A stretch of DNA of 64,000 bases from positions 299,076-363,075 of the forward strand of contig CANKXX010000004.1 of the NCBI GenBank assembly GCA_947487835.1, read 5' to 3'. How positions within the stretch are numbered: position 1 is the stretch's first letter; each line of letters starts with the position of its first letter. Position numbers and translations under genes: made by a program. The stretch comes from an uncultured Microbacteriaceae bacterium. GTDB lineage: Bacteria; Actinomycetota; Actinomycetes; Actinomycetales; Microbacteriaceae. The notes under the pieces were generated by a model, which saw nothing but the letters and a program-made list of their open reading frames with translations, made no database searches and was not told the origin of the DNA. This document shows, one piece after another, positions 1 through 8,673 of this stretch.

Positions 1-1653
1 CCCGAGGCTCTTCTCAGCGTGCGGACGGGCACGGCCCATGCGCGGCAGCAGGTCCGCCGTGGCGGCGGCCGCGGAGGTCGCGGTGTCCGCTGCGGACGAC
101 CAGGCCACCGCAAGAGGTGCACCCGCCATGACCTCTCGGCTCAGCGCATCGCTGAACGGGACGAGCGCGTCGACCATGGTCTTGTCGCCCACCTCGGCCT
201 TGCCGAAGGTCATGATCCCATTCTTCGCCGCCTGCACCCCGGATGCGACCGCGGCGGCGTCGGGGCGGCTGTGGTCGCCGAGGTGGGACGCGACGGCGCG
301 GAGCGCGACGCCCCACAGTGCGCCGGACGTTCCTCCCGCGCGATCGGCCCAGGCGTCTGCGGCGCGCTCCAGCAGGGTCTGCGTTCCCGCTCCGGCGGTG
401 AGCGCCTCCGCGGCGGCCGCGGCGGCGGCCCGCGAGCCTCGCTGCATGCCGATGCCGTGGTCCCCGTCGCCGGCGACCGCATCGATGCGGCCGAGCTCCT
501 CGACGTTCTCGTCGACGATCCGGGCGATCGCGTCGATGGCGGCACGGGCGAGCACCGCTACCTCGCGCGACTCCGGCGTCGAGGGCGGCATCACGACGGC
601 GGCCTCCTCGACGAGCTCGGCCTCGGCCAGCTGCTCCGCCGGCAGGACCGAGCCCTTGCGGTACGCGGGGGTGTCGACGGGGGCGTTCCAGAGGCGCTCG
701 AGCTCCTCGTTCAGCCAGAAGAGGGTGAGGGATGCGCCGGCCATGTCGAAGCTCGTCACGAGTTCACCGACCTCGGGCTCCACGACCTCGAGCCCCTCGG
801 CCTCGAGCAACTGCGAGACGCGGCGGTAGACGACGAACAGCTCCTCGTACTTCACGCCGCCGAGCCCGTTGAGCAGCACGGCGACGCGCTGTCCGCGTGG
901 ACCGGAGATGCCATCGGGCAGCTCGCCGAGAAGGGTGGAGACGAAGAGGTGCGCGAGCTCGTCGGCCGTCGGCACCCCGGACTCGCCGATGCCGGGCTCG
1001 CCGTGGATGCCCATCCCGATCGCCATGCGACCCTCGGGCACGGTGAAGAGGGGCTCGCTCGCGCCGGGGAGCGTGCAGCCCGAGAAGGCGACGCCGAAGG
1101 AACGGGTGCGCTCGTTGGCCAGCTGCGCGACGCGCACCACCTCGTCGAGCGGGTAGCCCGCCTCGGCAGCGGCGGCCGCAGACTTGAAGACGGTGAGGTC
1201 GCCGGCGATCCCGCGGCGCTTGTGCTTCTCGGCCAGCGGGGCGCTCGAGACATCGTCGGTCACCACGACGGTGCGGCAGTCGATGCCCTCCGCTCGGAGG
1301 CGCTCCTCCGCCTGGGTGAAGTGCAGCACGTCGCCCGCGTAGTTGCCATAGCTGAGGAGCACTCCCCCGCCGCCGTGCGCGGCCTTCGCCACCGAGTGCA
1401 CCTGCTGCGCGGAGGGCGAGGCGAAGAGGTTGCCCATCGCCGCGCCGTGGGCGAGGCCCTGGCCGACGAGGCCGCCGAAGGCCGGGTAGTGCCCGGATCC
1501 GCCGCCGACGACGACCGAGACGGTGCCGGGCTCGGACCGGGTGCTCCGCACGACGCCGCCCGGCACGCGACGCACGCGCGAGCGGTTGGCGGCGACGAAG
1601 CCGTCGATCATCTCGTCGGCGAAGTCGTGCGGATCGTTGAACAGGCGGGTCAT
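1..1653 (-). CDS. Fused DhaK-DhaL dihydroxyacetone/erythrulose-type kinase (3' end cut by window)
   Basis: The product phosphorylates a short ketose (dihydroxyacetone or an erythrulose) with ATP. DhaK lies at the N terminus and DhaL at the C terminus. The frame is open from the ATG at 1653 to base 1. DhaK carries MGIHGEPGIG with the substrate-binding His at about residue 217. DhaL carries GDGDHG (Asp396, Asp398; Mg-ATP ligands), GGTSGALWG and GDKTMVDAL. The last visible residues, RPHAEKSLG, are typical of the DhaL C-terminal end, so only some 20-30 residues should be missing. It lies downstream of an MFS transporter on the same strand and near a divergent GntR regulator, which suggests inducible sugar or polyol use. 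In mycobacteria similar fused kinases act on D- or L-erythrulose; the substrate here is inferred. No good ribosome site is spaced before the ATG. Confidence 0.9.
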   Translation of the reverse strand, partial: MTRLFNDPHDFADEMIDGFVAANRSRVRRVPGGVVRSTRSEPGTVSVVVGGGSGHYPAFGGLVGQGLAHGAAMGNLFASPSAQQVHSVAKAAHGGGGVLLSYGNYAGDVLHFTQAEERLRAEGIDCRTVVVTDDVSSAPLAEKHKRRGIAGDLTVFKSAAAAAEAGYPLDEVVRVAQLANERTRSFGVAFSGCTLPGASEPLFTVPEGRMAIGMGIHGEPGIGESGVPTADELAHLFVSTLLGELPDGISGPRGQRVAVLLNGLGGVKYEELFVVYRRVSQLLEAEGLEVVEPEVGELVTSFDMAGASLTLFWLNEELERLWNAPVDTPAYRKGSVLPAEQLAEAELVEEAAVVMPPSTPESREVAVLARAAIDAIARIVDENVEELGRIDAVAGDGDHGIGMQRGSRAAAAAAAEALTAGAGTQTLLERAADAWADRAGGTSGALWGVALRAVASHLGDHSRPDAAAVASGVQAAKNGIMTFGKAEVGDKTMVDALVPFSDALSREVMAGAPLAVAWSSAADTATSAAAATADLLPRMGRARPHAEKSLG

Positions 1654-1741
1654 GAGGGGATGTGCTCCAGTGCGAGAGAAGAGGTACGGCCGGACGGGGC
1701 TTCATCGGGCGACGCGCGGTCACCGTGAGAGGCGGCGATTC

Positions 1742-1793
1742 GGTGACCCGCCCGCCCCGCTCCGGCCGATGCCGGCGGAGCGGGCGGGTCACC
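1742..1793 (-). terminator. Long GC-rich hairpin between the MFS and kinase genes
   Basis: GGTGACCCGCCCG is matched by CGGGCGGGTCACC, with further inner pairing of GCTCCGGC to GCCGGCGGAGC around a CGAT loop. There is no clear T-run. It sits just after the transporter stop and about 90 bp before the kinase start, so it may attenuate read-through or set relative expression instead of ending the operon. Confidence 0.6.
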
Positions 1794-1799
1794 GACCGG

Positions 1800-3188
1800 T
1801 CAGTGGCCCATAGGCGCCGTGCCGACGGCGACCTCGTGGCCGTCGACCGCGGTGCCGGCGGCGGTGCCGCCCCGGCGGGACAGGACGAGCATCAGGATCG
1901 CGGAGAGCAGCATGAAGAAGCCGACCACGAACATCGGCACCTCGTAGCCGCCGGTCCAGTCCGCGATAGCACCGGTGAGGTACGGGGCGGAAAAGCCGGC
2001 CAGGTTGCCGACGGTGTTGATGAGCGCGATGCCCGCGGCCGCGGCGGCGCCGGTGAGGAACCGGGTGGGCAGCGTCCAGAAGTTGGGCAGCGCCGAGAAG
2101 ATCGCCATGGCGGTGATCGCGATGATCGCGATCGTGAGGGCCGGGGATCCCGCGAAGAGCGCGAGCGGGATGCTGGCGGCGCCGACGAGGGCGGGGATGA
2201 CGATGTGCCAGGTCTTCAGGCCGCGGCGCGTGGCGTCACGGGACCAGAAGTAGAGGGCGATGGCGGCGGGGACGTACGGGACCGCCGTGATGAGGCCCTT
2301 CTGGAACACGTCGAACTCGGTGCCGAACTCGGACTGGAAGCCCTCGATGATGGTCGGCAGGAAGAACGCGAGCGCGTACAGGCCGTAGATGAAGCCGAAG
2401 TAGATGAAGGAGAGCATCCAGACCCGGCCGCTGCTGAAGGCGTGGCGGATGCTGACGTGGCCGCTGGCCTTGTTCGTCGCGGCCTTCTCCGTCTCGAGCG
2501 CGTGGGTGAGCCAGTCGCGCTCCTCGGCGGTCAGCCACTTCGCGTCGCGGGGGCTGTCCTTCAGGTAGAACCAGGCGATGATGCCGACGATGATGGCCGG
2601 GATCGCGACGCCGAAGAACATGAAGCGCCAGCCCTCGAGGCCGAAGAACACGCCCTCCTGCTGGATGAGGAGGCCGGCGAGCGGGGCGCCGATGACGGTG
2701 GTCAGCGGCTGCGCCAGGTAGAACAGCGCGAGGATCTTGCTGCGGTGCTGCGCCGGGACCCAGAGGCTGAGGAAGAGGATCGCGCCGGGGAAGAAGCCGG
2801 CCTCGGCGACACCGAGCAGGAAGCGGAGCACGACGAGCTGCTCGAAGTTGCCCACCCAGGTGAAGAGCAGCGCCACGATGCCCCACGACACCATGATGCG
2901 GGCGAGCCAGCGGCGCGCGCCGAAGCGGTGCAGGGCGAGGTTGCTCGGCACCTCGAGCAGGATGTAGCCGATGAAGAAGACGCCGGAGGCGAAGCCGAAC
3001 TGGGCCGCGGACAGGGCGAGGTCGTCGTTCATGCCGTTCGGCGAGGCGAAGCCGATGGCGGTGCGGTCGAGATAGTTGATGAAGAACATCAGCGCCACGA
3101 AAGGCACGAGGCGAACGGCGACCTTGCGGATCGCGGACTTCTCTACGGCCGACTGGCCTGCGGCCGTGCCGGGTGAACGGGCGTCCAC
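1800..3188 (-). CDS. MFS transporter, ACS (anion:cation symporter) family
   Basis: This 462-residue protein has about 12 membrane helices. It shows the typical ACS pattern: INYLDRTAIGFA at the start of the membrane part, then GVFFIGYILLEVPSN and a Gly/Arg-rich TM2-TM3 loop (HRFGARRW). Family members import organic acids or sugar acids such as galactonate, tartrate and phthalate with protons. The start is GTG at 3188, 5 nt after AAGGAG; an overlapping ATG is out of frame. It faces a GntR regulator across a shared control region whose operator covers this gene's -35. The next gene on the strand is the DhaK-DhaL kinase, so the cargo is probably the kinase substrate or its precursor. Confidence 0.9.
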   Translation of the reverse strand: MDARSPGTAAGQSAVEKSAIRKVAVRLVPFVALMFFINYLDRTAIGFASPNGMNDDLALSAAQFGFASGVFFIGYILLEVPSNLALHRFGARRWLARIMVSWGIVALLFTWVGNFEQLVVLRFLLGVAEAGFFPGAILFLSLWVPAQHRSKILALFYLAQPLTTVIGAPLAGLLIQQEGVFFGLEGWRFMFFGVAIPAIIVGIIAWFYLKDSPRDAKWLTAEERDWLTHALETEKAATNKASGHVSIRHAFSSGRVWMLSFIYFGFIYGLYALAFFLPTIIEGFQSEFGTEFDVFQKGLITAVPYVPAAIALYFWSRDATRRGLKTWHIVIPALVGAASIPLALFAGSPALTIAIIAITAMAIFSALPNFWTLPTRFLTGAAAAAGIALINTVGNLAGFSAPYLTGAIADWTGGYEVPMFVVGFFMLLSAILMLVLSRRGGTAAGTAVDGHEVAVGTAPMGH

Positions 3189-3252
3189 ATTGACTCCTTA
3201 GCTGGGATGTACCCACGTCGGTACCGCACCCCGGTTCGGGCACGCGGCATTC

Positions 3253-3337
3253 AGTATTGACGCCGCTCCGGCGACTTGTCAACCGGTTGACCGGTTTCGA
3301 GGAGATTCGGTGAACCGGTTGCGAGGATTGATACGGT
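3253..3337. promoter_or_regulatory. Divergent control region: MFS promoter, AACCGGTT operators, leaderless gntR promoter
   Basis: On the minus strand TTGACA (3282-3277) and AATACT (3258-3253) are 18 nt apart and point at the MFS gene. A perfect 14-bp palindrome, GTCAACCGGTTGAC (3278-3291), overlaps that -35. A second AACCGGTT core (3313-3320) lies 32 bp away, about three helical turns, near the -35 position of the regulator's own promoter. On the plus strand TACGGT (3332-3337) is followed by 6 nt and the regulator's GTG, a leaderless arrangement. The layout predicts repression of both directions. A further GTACC-N6-GGTAC repeat lies at 3209-3224 in the MFS leader. Confidence 0.65.
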
Positions 3338-3343
3338 TACCGC

Positions 3344-4111
3344 GTGCCCGCCTATCGCAATGACAGCGTTACGGAGATCAGCGCCGCCCTGGGCGTCATG
3401 CCCAGCGGGTCGGCGGTGTCCGCCGTGGCCAAGCGCCTTCTCGACTACTTCACGAGCGGAGCCATCGAGCCCGGCACCCGGCTGCCACCCGAGCGTCAGC
3501 TCGCGGCATCCCTCGAGGTCGGCCGGTCGGCCGTCCGCGAGGCGCTCGCGGCACTGGAGATCCTCGGCATCGTCGACGTGCGCCCTGGATCCGGCACCTA
3601 CCTCCGCGGATCCGCATCCGAGCTTCTCCCCCAGACCCTCAGCTGGGGCATGATGCTCGGCGAGCCGCGCACGCGCGAACTCATCGAGGTGCGCGGCGAG
3701 CTCGAGATCTACGCCGCGCGGCTCGCCGCCGACCGCATGACGGACGAGGCGCTCGACCGCCTGCGCACGCACCTCGAGGTCATGGAGCGCACGGTCGAGG
3801 ACCTCCCGGCCTTCATCGAGGCGGACATCCTGTTCCACCTGGAGATCGCACTTAGCACCGACAACCGGGTGCTCCTCGACCTGCTGCAGAGCATCCGCTC
3901 GCTCCTGCGGGTGTGGGTGGACCGCGCCCTGCAGGATCCGCGCCAGGCTCGTGATGCGCTCGACGAGCACACCCGGGTGTACCGGGCCCTGCGGGCGAGG
4001 GACGCCGAGGCCGCCGCGGACGCGATGGCCGCGCACATGGGAACCGCGGGGCGGCGCCTGGCCGGGTCGGGATCAATAGACTCGTCCGAGGCGGTGCAGT
4101 CCGCCGGATAG
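3344..4111 (+). CDS. GntR-family regulator, FadR/FCD subfamily
   Basis: A winged-helix domain covers about residues 25-90 (PPERQLAASLEVGRSAVREAL, then GSGTYL). An all-helical FCD effector domain covers about 100-230. The likely FCD metal and ligand histidines are in FHLEIA, DEHTRVY and AAHMG. Family members are usually repressors released by a small carboxylate or sugar metabolite. The start is GTG at 3344, directly after a leaderless -10 (TACGGT-N6), with no ribosome site. AACCGGTT operators in the upstream region imply control of the divergent MFS/kinase operon and of itself. The aldolase starts 19 nt after the stop and may be co-transcribed. Confidence 0.92.
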   Translation: MPAYRNDSVTEISAALGVMPSGSAVSAVAKRLLDYFTSGAIEPGTRLPPERQLAASLEVGRSAVREALAALEILGIVDVRPGSGTYLRGSASELLPQTLSWGMMLGEPRTRELIEVRGELEIYAARLAADRMTDEALDRLRTHLEVMERTVEDLPAFIEADILFHLEIALSTDNRVLLDLLQSIRSLLRVWVDRALQDPRQARDALDEHTRVYRALRARDAEAAADAMAAHMGTAGRRLAGSGSIDSSEAVQSAG

Positions 4112-4130
4112 CCGGACCGAAGGAGAGTTC

Positions 4131-5156
4131 ATGCCCATCGCAACGCCCGAGCAGTACGCGGAGATGCTCGACAAGGCCAAGACGAAGGGGTTCGCCTACC
4201 CGGCCGTCAACGTCTCCTCCTCCTCCACCATCAACTCGGTGCTGCAGGGCTTCGCCGAGGCGGAGTCGGACGGCATCATCCAGGTGACCACGGGCGGTGC
4301 CGACTACTTCGCCGGCCACACCGTGAAGAACCGCGCCTCCGGTGCGCTGGCCTTCGCCGCGTTCGTGCACGAGGTCGCGAAGAATTACCCGATCACGGTC
4401 GCCCTGCACACCGATCACTGCCCGAAGGACGCGCTCGACGGCTTCGTGCTTCCGCTCATCGAGGCCTCCGAGGCCGAGGTGAAGGCCGGCCGCAACCCGA
4501 TCTTCCAGTCGCACATGTGGGACGGCTCCGCCGTCACCCTCGACGAGAACCTCCGCATCGCGAAGGAGCTCCTCCCCCGCATGCGCAGCATCAACTCGAT
4601 CCTCGAGGTCGAGATCGGCGTCGTCGGCGGCGAGGAGGACGGCGTCAGCCACGACATCAACGAGCACCTCTACACGACGCTCGACGACGTCGTCGCGACC
4701 GTCGAGGCGCTCGGCCTCGGCGACGAGGGCCGCTACATCGCCGCCCTCACCTTCGGCAACGTGCACGGCGTCTACAAGCCCGGCAACGTGAAGCTGCGCC
4801 CCGAGCTGCTCGGTGAGATCCAGCGCGGCATCCAGGAGAAGTACGGCACGGGCGAGAAGCCGCTCGACCTCGTCTTCCACGGCGGATCCGGCTCCACCGA
4901 CGAGGAGATCAGCGAGGCCGTGAGCAACGGCGTCGTGAAGATGAACATCGACACGGACACGCAGTACGCGTACAGCCGCTCCATCGCCGACACCGTGCTG
5001 CGCAACTATGACGGCTTCCTCAAGGTGGACGGCGAGGTCGGCAACAAGAAGGTCTACGACCCTCGCGCCTGGGGCAAGAAGGCGGAGACCGCCATGGCGC
5101 AGCGCGTCGTCGACGCGACCCGCCAGCTCGGCTCCGCCGGGCACTCCGGCAAGTAA
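4131..5156 (+). CDS. fba: Class II fructose-bisphosphate aldolase
   Basis: A 341-residue Zn-dependent aldolase of glycolysis/gluconeogenesis, cleaving fructose 1,6-bisphosphate to dihydroxyacetone phosphate and glyceraldehyde 3-phosphate. It has HTDHCPK (catalytic Asp95, Zn ligand His96), EVEIGVVGGEEDGV with the usual mobile loop, HGGSGS for phosphate binding and NIDTDTQYAY. Length is normal for the family. AAGGAG lies 7 nt before the ATG. Because the kinase upstream would feed dihydroxyacetone phosphate (or a tetrose phosphate) into central metabolism, the position next to the GntR regulator makes biochemical sense, although this may be the cell's only aldolase. Confidence 0.97.
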   Translation: MPIATPEQYAEMLDKAKTKGFAYPAVNVSSSSTINSVLQGFAEAESDGIIQVTTGGADYFAGHTVKNRASGALAFAAFVHEVAKNYPITVALHTDHCPKDALDGFVLPLIEASEAEVKAGRNPIFQSHMWDGSAVTLDENLRIAKELLPRMRSINSILEVEIGVVGGEEDGVSHDINEHLYTTLDDVVATVEALGLGDEGRYIAALTFGNVHGVYKPGNVKLRPELLGEIQRGIQEKYGTGEKPLDLVFHGGSGSTDEEISEAVSNGVVKMNIDTDTQYAYSRSIADTVLRNYDGFLKVDGEVGNKKVYDPRAWGKKAETAMAQRVVDATRQLGSAGHSGK

Positions 5157-5160
5157 CCCG

Positions 5161-5982
5161 GTGATCCCGCTCGGTCCTGGCCCCGTTCCCGCAACCGCCG
5201 ACGAGCTCGGCACCCGCCTCGGTGCCGGCCTGGGCCGTGTGCTCGCGCCCGCGTCCGGCTCCCCGGTCCCCGTGACCGCGGAGCCGGGTGCGGACGGAGC
5301 GATCTCCCGCGTCGCGGTCGACGTCACCGGCGTCGACGCGTCGTCCGCGAAGGACATCGAGCCCGGCGCGATCGCGTCGTCGGCACCCGCGACCATCGGC
5401 GTGCTGAGCCTCACCGGGGCTCCCGCGGTGCTCCGCGGTCTGCCGGTCACGCTCGCCGCCGAGGCGGAGAACGTGCCGGTCACCTGGAACACCGGGGGCG
5501 ACGGATCGCTCTGGCTCGCCGTCGAGGACTCCGCCGGCGGTCCCGCCCCCGCATCCGCCCGCGTGGATGTCACGGCGGCCATCGCCGACCTGGAAAGGCT
5601 CGTCGCGCACGAACTCTCCGCCCGGCTGGGCGGCATGGGGCTCAGCCTGAAGAGCCTCACCGTCGCGGTCGCAGCGCTGGGCACGCGCGGGCTCGACCTG
5701 CGCGCCGACGCTACCGTCGGGAAGTCCTTCCTCTCGGCGAAGGTCACCGTCACGGGACGCGCCGAGGTCGACGACGCGCTCACGCTGACCATCTCGAACG
5801 TGGACCTGTCGAGCGGCAACCCGCTCGTCGCCGCGGTCGTGAGCCGGGCCGACTCGATGATCGCGCCCTGGAACGGGCGCCGGATCGACCTCGCGACCTA
5901 CTCCTTCGCGGGCGCCCGCCTGAGGGACGTCAGCGTCACGGTCGACACGGCCATCCACCTCCACGCCCGCTTCGGCGCCTGA
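5161..5982 (+). CDS. Uncharacterised protein directly after fba
   Basis: A 273-residue product beginning at GTG 5161, four bases after the aldolase stop; no clear ribosome site, so translational coupling is possible. There is no signal peptide or membrane helix. The chain is rich in Ala, Val, Asp and Thr with alternating hydrophobic stretches. The C-terminal half (from about SLKSLTVAVAALGTRGLDLR to the end) reads like long beta strands, as in lipid-binding or lipocalin-like folds. I do not recognise the family. Base composition and codon use match the neighbours. An upstream in-frame extension would overlap the fba 3' end and is less likely. Confidence 0.6.
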   Translation: MIPLGPGPVPATADELGTRLGAGLGRVLAPASGSPVPVTAEPGADGAISRVAVDVTGVDASSAKDIEPGAIASSAPATIGVLSLTGAPAVLRGLPVTLAAEAENVPVTWNTGGDGSLWLAVEDSAGGPAPASARVDVTAAIADLERLVAHELSARLGGMGLSLKSLTVAVAALGTRGLDLRADATVGKSFLSAKVTVTGRAEVDDALTLTISNVDLSSGNPLVAAVVSRADSMIAPWNGRRIDLATYSFAGARLRDVSVTVDTAIHLHARFGA

Positions 5983-6024
5983 CCCGCGGCGCGGCGGCGC
6001 AGGCGGCGCACACGGTCCGCACAA

Positions 6025-6095
6025 TCCCTGAGCCTGTCGAAGGGACGCACCCCGACCACCAAGGCCAGTCGCGTCGCTTCGACTGGCTCAGCGAC
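6025..6095. repeat. Composite hairpin repeat (type A then inverted type B)
   Basis: The type A copy at 6025-6047 has loop GAGCCTGTCGA and stem CCCT/AGGG, with the outermost base changed. The type B copy at 6073-6095 is in the opposite orientation: stem GTCGCT/AGCGAC and loop GAGCCAGTCGA when read on the minus strand. The C-G to G-C change in the stem is compensated on the other arm. The same A-then-inverted-B arrangement recurs at 40014-40079. Confidence 0.8.
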
Positions 6096-6182
6096 CGTGA
6101 CCGCACCGCACCCGCGGGCACACGAACGCGCCGGCCGCTCCCCTGCGGAGCGACCGGCGCGTTCTTGCGTCGTGGAGTCGCG

Positions 6183-6761
6183 TTACGCGGCGACGGCCTC
6201 GGCGGGCTGACGCACGGACGCGAGGGCCGTGGACCACGCGTTCAGCTGGTCGAGCATCGTGGCGAGGTTGCCCTCGTGGTAGTCGGCGGGCGTGAACTCC
6301 GAGTAGTTGCGGAAGTCCGTGGCCAGCGAGAACGCGACCTGCGCGCGTACGTCGGCGATCTGCAGCTCGCCCATGATGAGGCGGAGGTGCTCGACCGCGC
6401 GGGTGCCGCCCACGGAGCCGTAGCTCACGAAGCCGGCGGCCTTGTTGTTCCACTCGCCGTAGACGAAGTCGATCGCGTTCTTCAGCGCGCCCGACGTGCT
6501 GTGGTTGTACTCCGGCGTCACGAACACGTAGCCGTCGAACTCGGCGACCTTCGCGGCCCACTCGCGGGTGTGCTCGTTCTGGTACTGCCCCATGGAGGCC
6601 GGGATGGCCTCGTCGAGGTGCGGGAGCGTGAAGTCCAGCAGGTCGACCAGCTCGTAGTCGGCGTCCCCGCGCGCGTTGGCGTGCTCGAGCACCCACTTCG
6701 CCACGGCCTCGCCGTTGCGTCCGGGTCGGGTGCTGCCCAGGATGATCGCAATCTTCGTCAT
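6183..6761 (-). CDS. NAD(P)H-dependent FMN reductase family protein
   Basis: A 192-residue flavodoxin-like protein of the NADPH-dependent FMN reductase family (PF03358). GSTRPGRNGEAVAKW at the N terminus forms the FMN phosphate loop, and TPEYNHSTSGALKNAID is the family signature that stacks on the flavin. Such enzymes reduce flavins, quinones, chromate or azo dyes in the cytosol. The start is placed at ATG 6761, where the family's MTKIAIILGS N terminus begins; an open extension upstream to 6896 has no family similarity. It is transcribed alone, with an AT-rich region containing inverted repeats upstream. Confidence 0.9.
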   Translation of the reverse strand: MTKIAIILGSTRPGRNGEAVAKWVLEHANARGDADYELVDLLDFTLPHLDEAIPASMGQYQNEHTREWAAKVAEFDGYVFVTPEYNHSTSGALKNAIDFVYGEWNNKAAGFVSYGSVGGTRAVEHLRLIMGELQIADVRAQVAFSLATDFRNYSEFTPADYHEGNLATMLDQLNAWSTALASVRQPAEAVAA

Positions 6762-6843
6762 GTGTCGCTCGCTCTCTCGTTCTGTGGAGGAAGAATCGGT
6801 CGTGAGCGCAGCAGGGGCGAAGTGCCGGTGCGGACCCACGGTG

Positions 6844-6876
6844 TTCCCAACCAAGGAAATACCAAATCCATTCCTT
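6844..6876 (-). promoter_or_regulatory. AT-rich inverted repeats upstream of the FMN reductase gene
   Basis: AAGGAAAT (6853-6860) and ATTCCTT (6870-6876) form an inverted repeat about 9 nt apart, and TTCC-N7-GGAA (6844-6858) overlaps it. The AT content stands out from the flanks. This could be an operator for a redox-responsive repressor, but no regulator gene is adjacent. Confidence 0.35.
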
Positions 6877-6954
6877 TGCATGAAAACCACAGGCAAACGG
6901 AAGGTGAAGGGCTGCGCGGCACGGAAGGTGCGGGCCAGGCCCGGAAGAAACGGG

Positions 6955-7524
6955 CTAGCCGACGGAGCTGAGGTAGTCCTGGAACGTCGGGTCGCTGATC
7001 ATCAGGGTCAGCCCGAAGACGCCGACGAGCAGCGAGGCGAGAACGCCCGCCACGAGCGGCACCCAGAACGCGATGCGTCCGGCCTTCAGCAGGCGGTAGG
7101 ACACGAGCGCCGCGAGCACGAGCAGCCCGACCTGCGCGAGGTTCGCGACGGTGGTGAGCGTTCCGGCGAGCGCGGACGGCCGGTAGTCGCCCAGCCCCTG
7201 GATCGCGTACACCTGGTCGATGGTGCGGCCGAGGTCGCCCGCGCCGCTGATGCTCGCGAGCACGGTCATCAGGCCGTAGGCCAGCAGGGCGATGGTGAGC
7301 ACGAGGTCCCAGGTGCGGCGGCGTCGGACCGGCGCCCCGCCCGCGGCACGCACGGGAGCCGGGGCTGCCGGTGCCTGCTGCGCGGGAGAGACGGCGTGCA
7401 CGACCGGCTCGGGCGGCGCCGGGGGCAGCGGTGCGTACTCGCCCCAGCGCGGGGCGGGCCCGGAGGTCGGGCGCTGCTCAGGCGCGCCAGCACCGGGGCC
7501 GGTGCCGGACTGCGCGTCCGTCAT
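6955..7524 (-). CDS. Small membrane protein, DUF6264-like
   Basis: A 189-residue protein. The first ~65 residues are Pro/Ala/Gly-rich and disordered ([11 protein letters not shown]). Four hydrophobic helices follow, at about 72-92, 118-140, 147-160 and 162-180. Its ATG overlaps the ispH stop by 4 nt (ATGA), so it is translationally coupled to ispH. Position and architecture match the DUF6264 family of Microbacteriaceae as I remember it; function unknown. An association with isoprenoid or envelope metabolism is only a guess from the operon. Confidence 0.75.
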   Translation of the reverse strand: MTDAQSGTGPGAGAPEQRPTSGPAPRWGEYAPLPPAPPEPVVHAVSPAQQAPAAPAPVRAAGGAPVRRRRTWDLVLTIALLAYGLMTVLASISGAGDLGRTIDQVYAIQGLGDYRPSALAGTLTTVANLAQVGLLVLAALVSYRLLKAGRIAFWVPLVAGVLASLLVGVFGLTLMISDPTFQDYLSSVG

Positions 7525-8588
7525 GCCGTGGCCCGGACGCGACCGCCGATGGCGCGGGCGTCGGTGCGGCCCGCGATGTCCTTGCGCAGCTCCTTCGGCA
7601 GCGAGAACATCAGGTCCTCCTCCGCCGTCTTGACCTGGGTGACGTCGCCGTACCCGGCGGCGGCGAGGTCCTCGAGCAGTTCCTGCACGAGCTCCTCGGG
7701 AACGGAAGCACCGGACGTGACGCCGACGGTCTCGACGCCGTCGAGCCACTCCTGCTTGACCTCGCTCGCGTAGTCGACGCGGTAGGCGGCCTTCGCGCCG
7801 TACTCCAGGGCGACCTCGACGAGGCGCACGGAGTTCGACGAATTCGCGGAGCCGACCACGATCACGAGGTCGGCGTCGGTCGCGACCTTCTTGATCGCGA
7901 CCTGGCGGTTCTGCGTCGCGTAGCAGATGTCGTCGCTCGGCGGGTCCTGCAGGTTGGGGAAGCGCTTGCGGAGACGGCGCACCGTCTCCATGGTCTCGTC
8001 GACCGAGAGCGTGGTCTGGGACAGCCAGACGACGCGGTCGGGATCCTTCACGACGACCGTGTCGGCCTCGTCGGGGCTGCCGACGAGCGTGGTGTGCTCC
8101 GGGGCCTCGCCCGCGGTGCCCTCGACCTCCTCGTGCCCCTCGTGTCCGATGAGCAGGATCTGGAAGTCGTCGCGCGCGAAGCGCACGGCCTCGCGGTGCA
8201 CCTTCGTGACGAGGGGGCAGGTCGCGTCGATGGCCTGCAGGCCGCGGTCCGCCGCGCCCTGCACCACCGCCGGGGACACGCCGTGGGCGCTGAAGACGAT
8301 GTGCGAGCCGGTCGGCACCTCGTCGACCTCCTCCACGAAGATCGCGCCCTTCTTCTCGAGCTCGGACACGACGTGGATGTTGTGCACGATCTGCTTGCGC
8401 ACGTAGACGGGCGCGCCGTAGTGCTCCAGGGCCTTCTCGACGGCGATGACCGCTCGATCCACTCCCGCACAGTAGCCACGGGGGGCGGCCAGCAGCACAC
8501 GCTTGCGGCCAGCGACGGGGGTATCCTTTAGCCTGTTGCGAGCGCCCGGGATGCGGGGCATGGGCAGGCTGATGGTTGAGTCGGTCAC
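7521..8588 (-). CDS. ispH: 4-hydroxy-3-methylbut-2-enyl diphosphate reductase
   Basis: Last enzyme of the MEP isoprenoid pathway, making IPP and DMAPP through a [4Fe-4S] cluster. The three cluster cysteines are visible at residues 40 (PRGYCAGV), 124 (DATCPLV) and 222 ([11 protein letters not shown]). Active-site elements SAHGVSP and SANSSNS are present. At 355 residues it has the usual actinobacterial length with an N-terminal extension of about 25 residues. The start GTG at 8588 follows TAGAAT by 6 nt, so the transcript is probably leaderless. It is divergent from xseA and coupled to the small membrane protein downstream. Confidence 0.97.
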   Translation of the reverse strand: MTDSTISLPMPRIPGARNRLKDTPVAGRKRVLLAAPRGYCAGVDRAVIAVEKALEHYGAPVYVRKQIVHNIHVVSELEKKGAIFVEEVDEVPTGSHIVFSAHGVSPAVVQGAADRGLQAIDATCPLVTKVHREAVRFARDDFQILLIGHEGHEEVEGTAGEAPEHTTLVGSPDEADTVVVKDPDRVVWLSQTTLSVDETMETVRRLRKRFPNLQDPPSDDICYATQNRQVAIKKVATDADLVIVVGSANSSNSVRLVEVALEYGAKAAYRVDYASEVKQEWLDGVETVGVTSGASVPEELVQELLEDLAAAGYGDVTQVKTAEEDLMFSLPKELRKDIAGRTDARAIGGRVRATA

Positions 8589-8594
8589 TACTCG

Positions 8595-8600
8595 ATTCTA
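8595..8600 (-). promoter_or_regulatory. Leaderless -10 of ispH
   Basis: TAGAAT on the minus strand is followed by CGAGTA (6 nt) and the GTG start. No ribosome site is present. Confidence 0.65.
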
Positions 8601-8673
8601 CCGTGCGGCCCCTCATCAGACACTGAGACCCCTCCCACGGAGGGCGCCCGCGGCGAGCACCGGAGGAAACGGC

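Noticed and set aside
19-1728. Long open frame on the plus strand over the kinase gene
   Set aside because: It is a GC-rich shadow of the DhaK-DhaL gene; the minus-strand frame has full family motifs.
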